A stretch of 8,017 nucleotides of DNA from Gp6-AA40 sp036742665. GTDB taxonomy: Bacteria; Acidobacteriota; Vicinamibacteria; Vicinamibacterales; UBA2999. The number at the start of each line of letters is the position of its first letter. Position 1 is the stretch's first letter. Below are positions 6,686-8,017 of the stretch, piece after piece. The stretch covers positions 1-8,017 of the forward strand of contig DAINQP010000244.1 in assembly GCA_036742665.1 (NCBI GenBank), read 5' to 3'. The notes beneath the pieces were generated by a model. It was not told where the DNA came from and searched no databases. It saw nothing but the letters and a program-made list of their open reading frames with translations. Made by a program: the position numbers and the translations under genes.

Positions 6686-7666
6686 CTACTTCACGTACCA
6701 ATGTCCTGAAATCGAAAAGCCGATGCCACCGGGCTCGAAGCCGACGAAGGGTTCGGGCTGATGGTAATAGCCGACGTCCACGCTGAGCGCGAGCTGTGGC
6801 ACGCTGGCGAGCGACATCTCACTGCCAACGAACACGCGCGCGCCCACCGTGCTGGCCGACTCAGTCACCTCCGGGAAGATCAAGTCCGTGCGGGACGATC
6901 GGGCGAAGTGCGCGGCTGCACCTACATAGGGACGCAACCACACCGTATCGGTGACATGGTCGTTCAACGCGAACAGGGCTCCCGGCGCGATGTCGGTCAC
7001 CGACGCCCGGCTCAACAGGTCGACGCTGTCGTACGTATAGCGCGAGACTTCGAGCTGCATGCCGATGCGGCCCTTCTTCCAGGCGCGCGCGCTGCCGCCG
7101 AAGCCTCTCGAGCTGCCGCCCATCGCGCCTACACCGAGGACGTGCGTTGGGGCGACATACAGCGTCCGACCCTGTGACGGCGCAGACGGCTGCGACACCG
7201 GGACCTGCTCGCGAACCGCGACCGGCGCCACAGACGCGGTCGGCGGCACTGCCGCTTTCGCGCTCACCAGCGCCGGTTCGCTGGCCGCCGTCTTCGCGCC
7301 AGTGGCTGGTGCGCCTTTCGCGGTGACGCGTGCCGGTGCGGCTTTGGGCGCCGCAGCTGCCGGGGCCTTGGCAACTGCCGGTGCCGCGATATTGCCAGAG
7401 GCAAGGGCACTCACGCGCACGTAGCCGATGCCGTCGGCGGCCGACGCCCATGCGACCTTCACCCAATCGCCTACTTCACGCGTCACCACGAGCTCGGTCC
7501 CGCGCGGCGCATTGCCAACCACAGGGCTGGCCACGCTGGGCGTCTTGTGCACCGCGGTCGATGCGTCGCTCACGGTGACTTTTTTGGCGCTTGGTGCGCT
7601 CTGCGCATGAAGCGGCGACGCACTCAGACAAAGAGCAACGACGATAGCCGCAGCCTGACGAATCAT
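6686..7666 (-). CDS. SH3b domain, Ala/Pro-rich linker and predicted outer-membrane beta-barrel protein
   Basis: A 326-residue exported protein. The signal peptide is MIRQAAAIVVALCLSASPLHA with cleavage before Gln22. Residues 28-89 form a bacterial SH3 domain, with TAVHKTPSVASPVVGNAPRG, the typical GTELVV strand and GDWVKVAW followed by GIGYVRVSALA; such domains usually bind peptidoglycan. A linker rich in Ala, Pro, Lys and Val spans about 90-166. From 168 to the end, alternating polar and hydrophobic strands (LYVAPTHVLGVGAMGG, RIGMQLEVSRYTY, LRPYVGAAAHFA, ARVFVGSEMSL, LALSVDVGYYHQ, GIGFSISGHWYVK) suggest a small barrel of about eight strands, although it lacks a terminal aromatic residue. The ATG at 7666 is well supported: TCCTCC on the plus strand at 7674-7679 is a strong GGAGGA ribosome site 7 bases upstream. 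A GTG at 7729 would place the signal peptide internally. It may tether the outer membrane to the wall; that role is inference. Confidence 0.8.
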   Translation of the reverse strand: MIRQAAAIVVALCLSASPLHAQSAPSAKKVTVSDASTAVHKTPSVASPVVGNAPRGTELVVTREVGDWVKVAWASAADGIGYVRVSALASGNIAAPAVAKAPAAAAPKAAPARVTAKGAPATGAKTAASEPALVSAKAAVPPTASVAPVAVREQVPVSQPSAPSQGRTLYVAPTHVLGVGAMGGSSRGFGGSARAWKKGRIGMQLEVSRYTYDSVDLLSRASVTDIAPGALFALNDHVTDTVWLRPYVGAAAHFARSSRTDLIFPEVTESASTVGARVFVGSEMSLASVPQLALSVDVGYYHQPEPFVGFEPGGIGFSISGHWYVK

Positions 7667-7846
7667 TGGAAGTTCCTCCTCCACGTTCCCCGACATACGA
7701 ACCTGGCGGCCCGACGACGGTTCTGTCATCGACTGGCCGCGCGAACTGCTGATATGGCCCGGAAAAGCCTTGTTGGCGTGATGAAGAGCAAACGGCGTGC
7801 TTGTTCGTGGTGCTTTGTCAGGACGCGAGGCGATGCGCAGGTTTGG
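7667..7846. other. spacer upstream of the SH3b-barrel gene, presumed promoter region
   Basis: These 180 bases lie between the SH3b-barrel start and the composite repeat downstream of the dehydrogenase. Apart from the ribosome binding site at 7674-7680, I see no coding sequence, repeat or convincing promoter boxes. A promoter for the SH3b-barrel gene on the minus strand is expected here because the dehydrogenase stop is 234 bases away, with palindromes between the two genes. Confidence 0.3.
7674..7680 (-). promoter_or_regulatory. strong ribosome binding site that fixes the SH3b-barrel start
   Basis: On the minus strand this reads AGGAGGA, a near-perfect Shine-Dalgarno sequence, with 7 bases between it and the ATG at 7666. 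It is the clearest such site in the window; most other genes here have weak or no visible sites. Confidence 0.85.
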
Positions 7847-7905
7847 CGTAGAGCGCAGGCTTTAAGCCTGCGCGTATCCGCGGAGGCTGAAGCCTCCGCT
7901 CTACG
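7847..7905. repeat. composite palindromic repeat: outer arms CGTAGAGCG/CGCTCTACG around two hairpins
   Basis: The outer inverted arms are CGTAGAGCG (7847-7855) and CGCTCTACG (7897-7905). Inside are two separate palindromes. The first, at 7853-7873, has 10-base arms GCGCAGGCTT and AAGCCTGCGC around one T. The second, at 7880-7899, has 9-base arms GCGGAGGCT and AGCCTCCGC around GA. The layout resembles two neighbouring copies of one dispersed palindrome family, comparable to a REP pair. The right arm supplies the TAG stop of the dehydrogenase gene. On the minus strand one frame gives GLKPALYA, another string I recall from spurious predictions in environmental genomes. It could end transcription or stabilise the dehydrogenase mRNA. 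Confidence 0.85.
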
Positions 7906-8017
7906 GCAGCGAGAGTGCCACGAGCTCGCCCGGATACTGCCGGCCCGAAACGGCGACGACGATGTACTGCTTGCCGCCGGCCATGTAGGTCATCGGCGCG
8001 TTGCTGACGCCGGCGGG
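7901..8017 (-). CDS. PQQ-dependent dehydrogenase, C-terminal 38 codons only
   Basis: Reading the minus strand from the window end gives an open frame of 38 residues ending at TAG (7903-7901). The piece contains APMTYMAGGKQYIVVAVSG and then RQYPGELVALSLP. This is the standard C-terminus of pyrroloquinoline-quinone-dependent sugar/alcohol dehydrogenases: a PMTY element, then GKQY followed by a hydrophobic IVVAVSG strand, then a final strand ending in VALSLP. These are eight-bladed periplasmic propeller enzymes that oxidise sugars or alcohols and pass electrons to the respiratory chain. The visible part lacks cofactor and calcium ligands, so substrate and subtype (glucose versus alcohol type) cannot be given. 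The stop codon lies inside the arm of the palindromic repeat. Confidence 0.75.
   Translation of the reverse strand, partial: PAGVSNAPMTYMAGGKQYIVVAVSGRQYPGELVALSLP

Noticed and set aside
5970..6701. A 243-codon open frame on the minus strand, beginning in the 6654 palindrome
   Set aside because: It is antisense to the propeller gene. Its start includes the GATHASPL translation of the repeat, a typical spurious call, and the rest has no recognisable pattern.
6861..7466. A 201-codon open frame on the minus strand in another frame of the SH3b-barrel gene
   Set aside because: It overlaps a gene with a strong ribosome site, signal peptide and SH3b domain. Its own composition is Arg/Gly-rich with no features.
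1..8017. CRISPR array, tRNA/rRNA genes, insertion sequence, prophage or toxin-antitoxin pair
   Set aside because: I searched by eye on both strands. There is no regularly spaced direct repeat, tRNA-like or rRNA-like segment, transposase or integrase protein, or small paired frames with matching features.

Overview
The window is an ordinary-looking stretch of a high-GC bacterial chromosome. The run of 10 Ns shows that it comes from a scaffolded, probably metagenomic, assembly. A diderm envelope is certain: there is an Omp85 barrel protein, a second probable outer-membrane barrel, and several exported proteins. The best guess for the organism is Acidobacteriota, perhaps Vicinamibacteria. This rests on the secreted DPDLxGxW...CHEGNYGM protein, the carboxypeptidase G2-like M20 enzyme, the PQQ-dehydrogenase tail, and palindromic repeats of a kind I remember from such genomes. 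It is inference from memory, not a database result.

Layout, left to right. (1) 1-2243, plus strand: the 3' part of an Omp85 (BamA/TamA-type) gene, followed 6 bases later by a YihY/BrkB inner-membrane protein gene, very likely co-transcribed. (2) 2259-2283: a bulged hairpin after yihY. (3) 2309-3268, plus: a secreted two-cysteine protein of unknown function. (4) 3281-3937, minus: a class I SAM methyltransferase, convergent with the previous gene. (5) 3938-4014: a 77-base divergent spacer. (6) 4015-5271, plus: an exported glutamate carboxypeptidase (CPG2-like, M20), interrupted by the N gap but in frame on both sides. (7) 5310-6653, plus: a Tat-type exported beta-propeller of LVIVD repeats, 38 bases downstream and probably in the same operon. 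(8) 6654-6673: a perfect 20-bp palindrome separating it from the convergent next gene. (9) 6686-7666, minus: an SH3b domain, Ala/Pro linker and predicted beta-barrel protein with a strong ribosome binding site. (10) 7847-7905: a composite palindromic repeat. (11) 7901-8017, minus: the last 38 codons of a PQQ-dependent dehydrogenase, with its stop codon inside the repeat.

Most products act in or across the cell envelope: outer-membrane assembly, an inner-membrane protein, periplasmic hydrolase, propeller and dehydrogenase, and a peptidoglycan/outer-membrane linker. Apart from the Omp85-yihY pair and the M20-propeller pair, nothing suggests a dedicated multi-gene system. I found no mobile element, CRISPR array, tRNA, rRNA or defence locus. 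The most distinctive non-coding signal is the set of gene-end palindromes, two of which overlap the stop codon of the gene they follow. No gene-free stretch exceeds about 240 bases.
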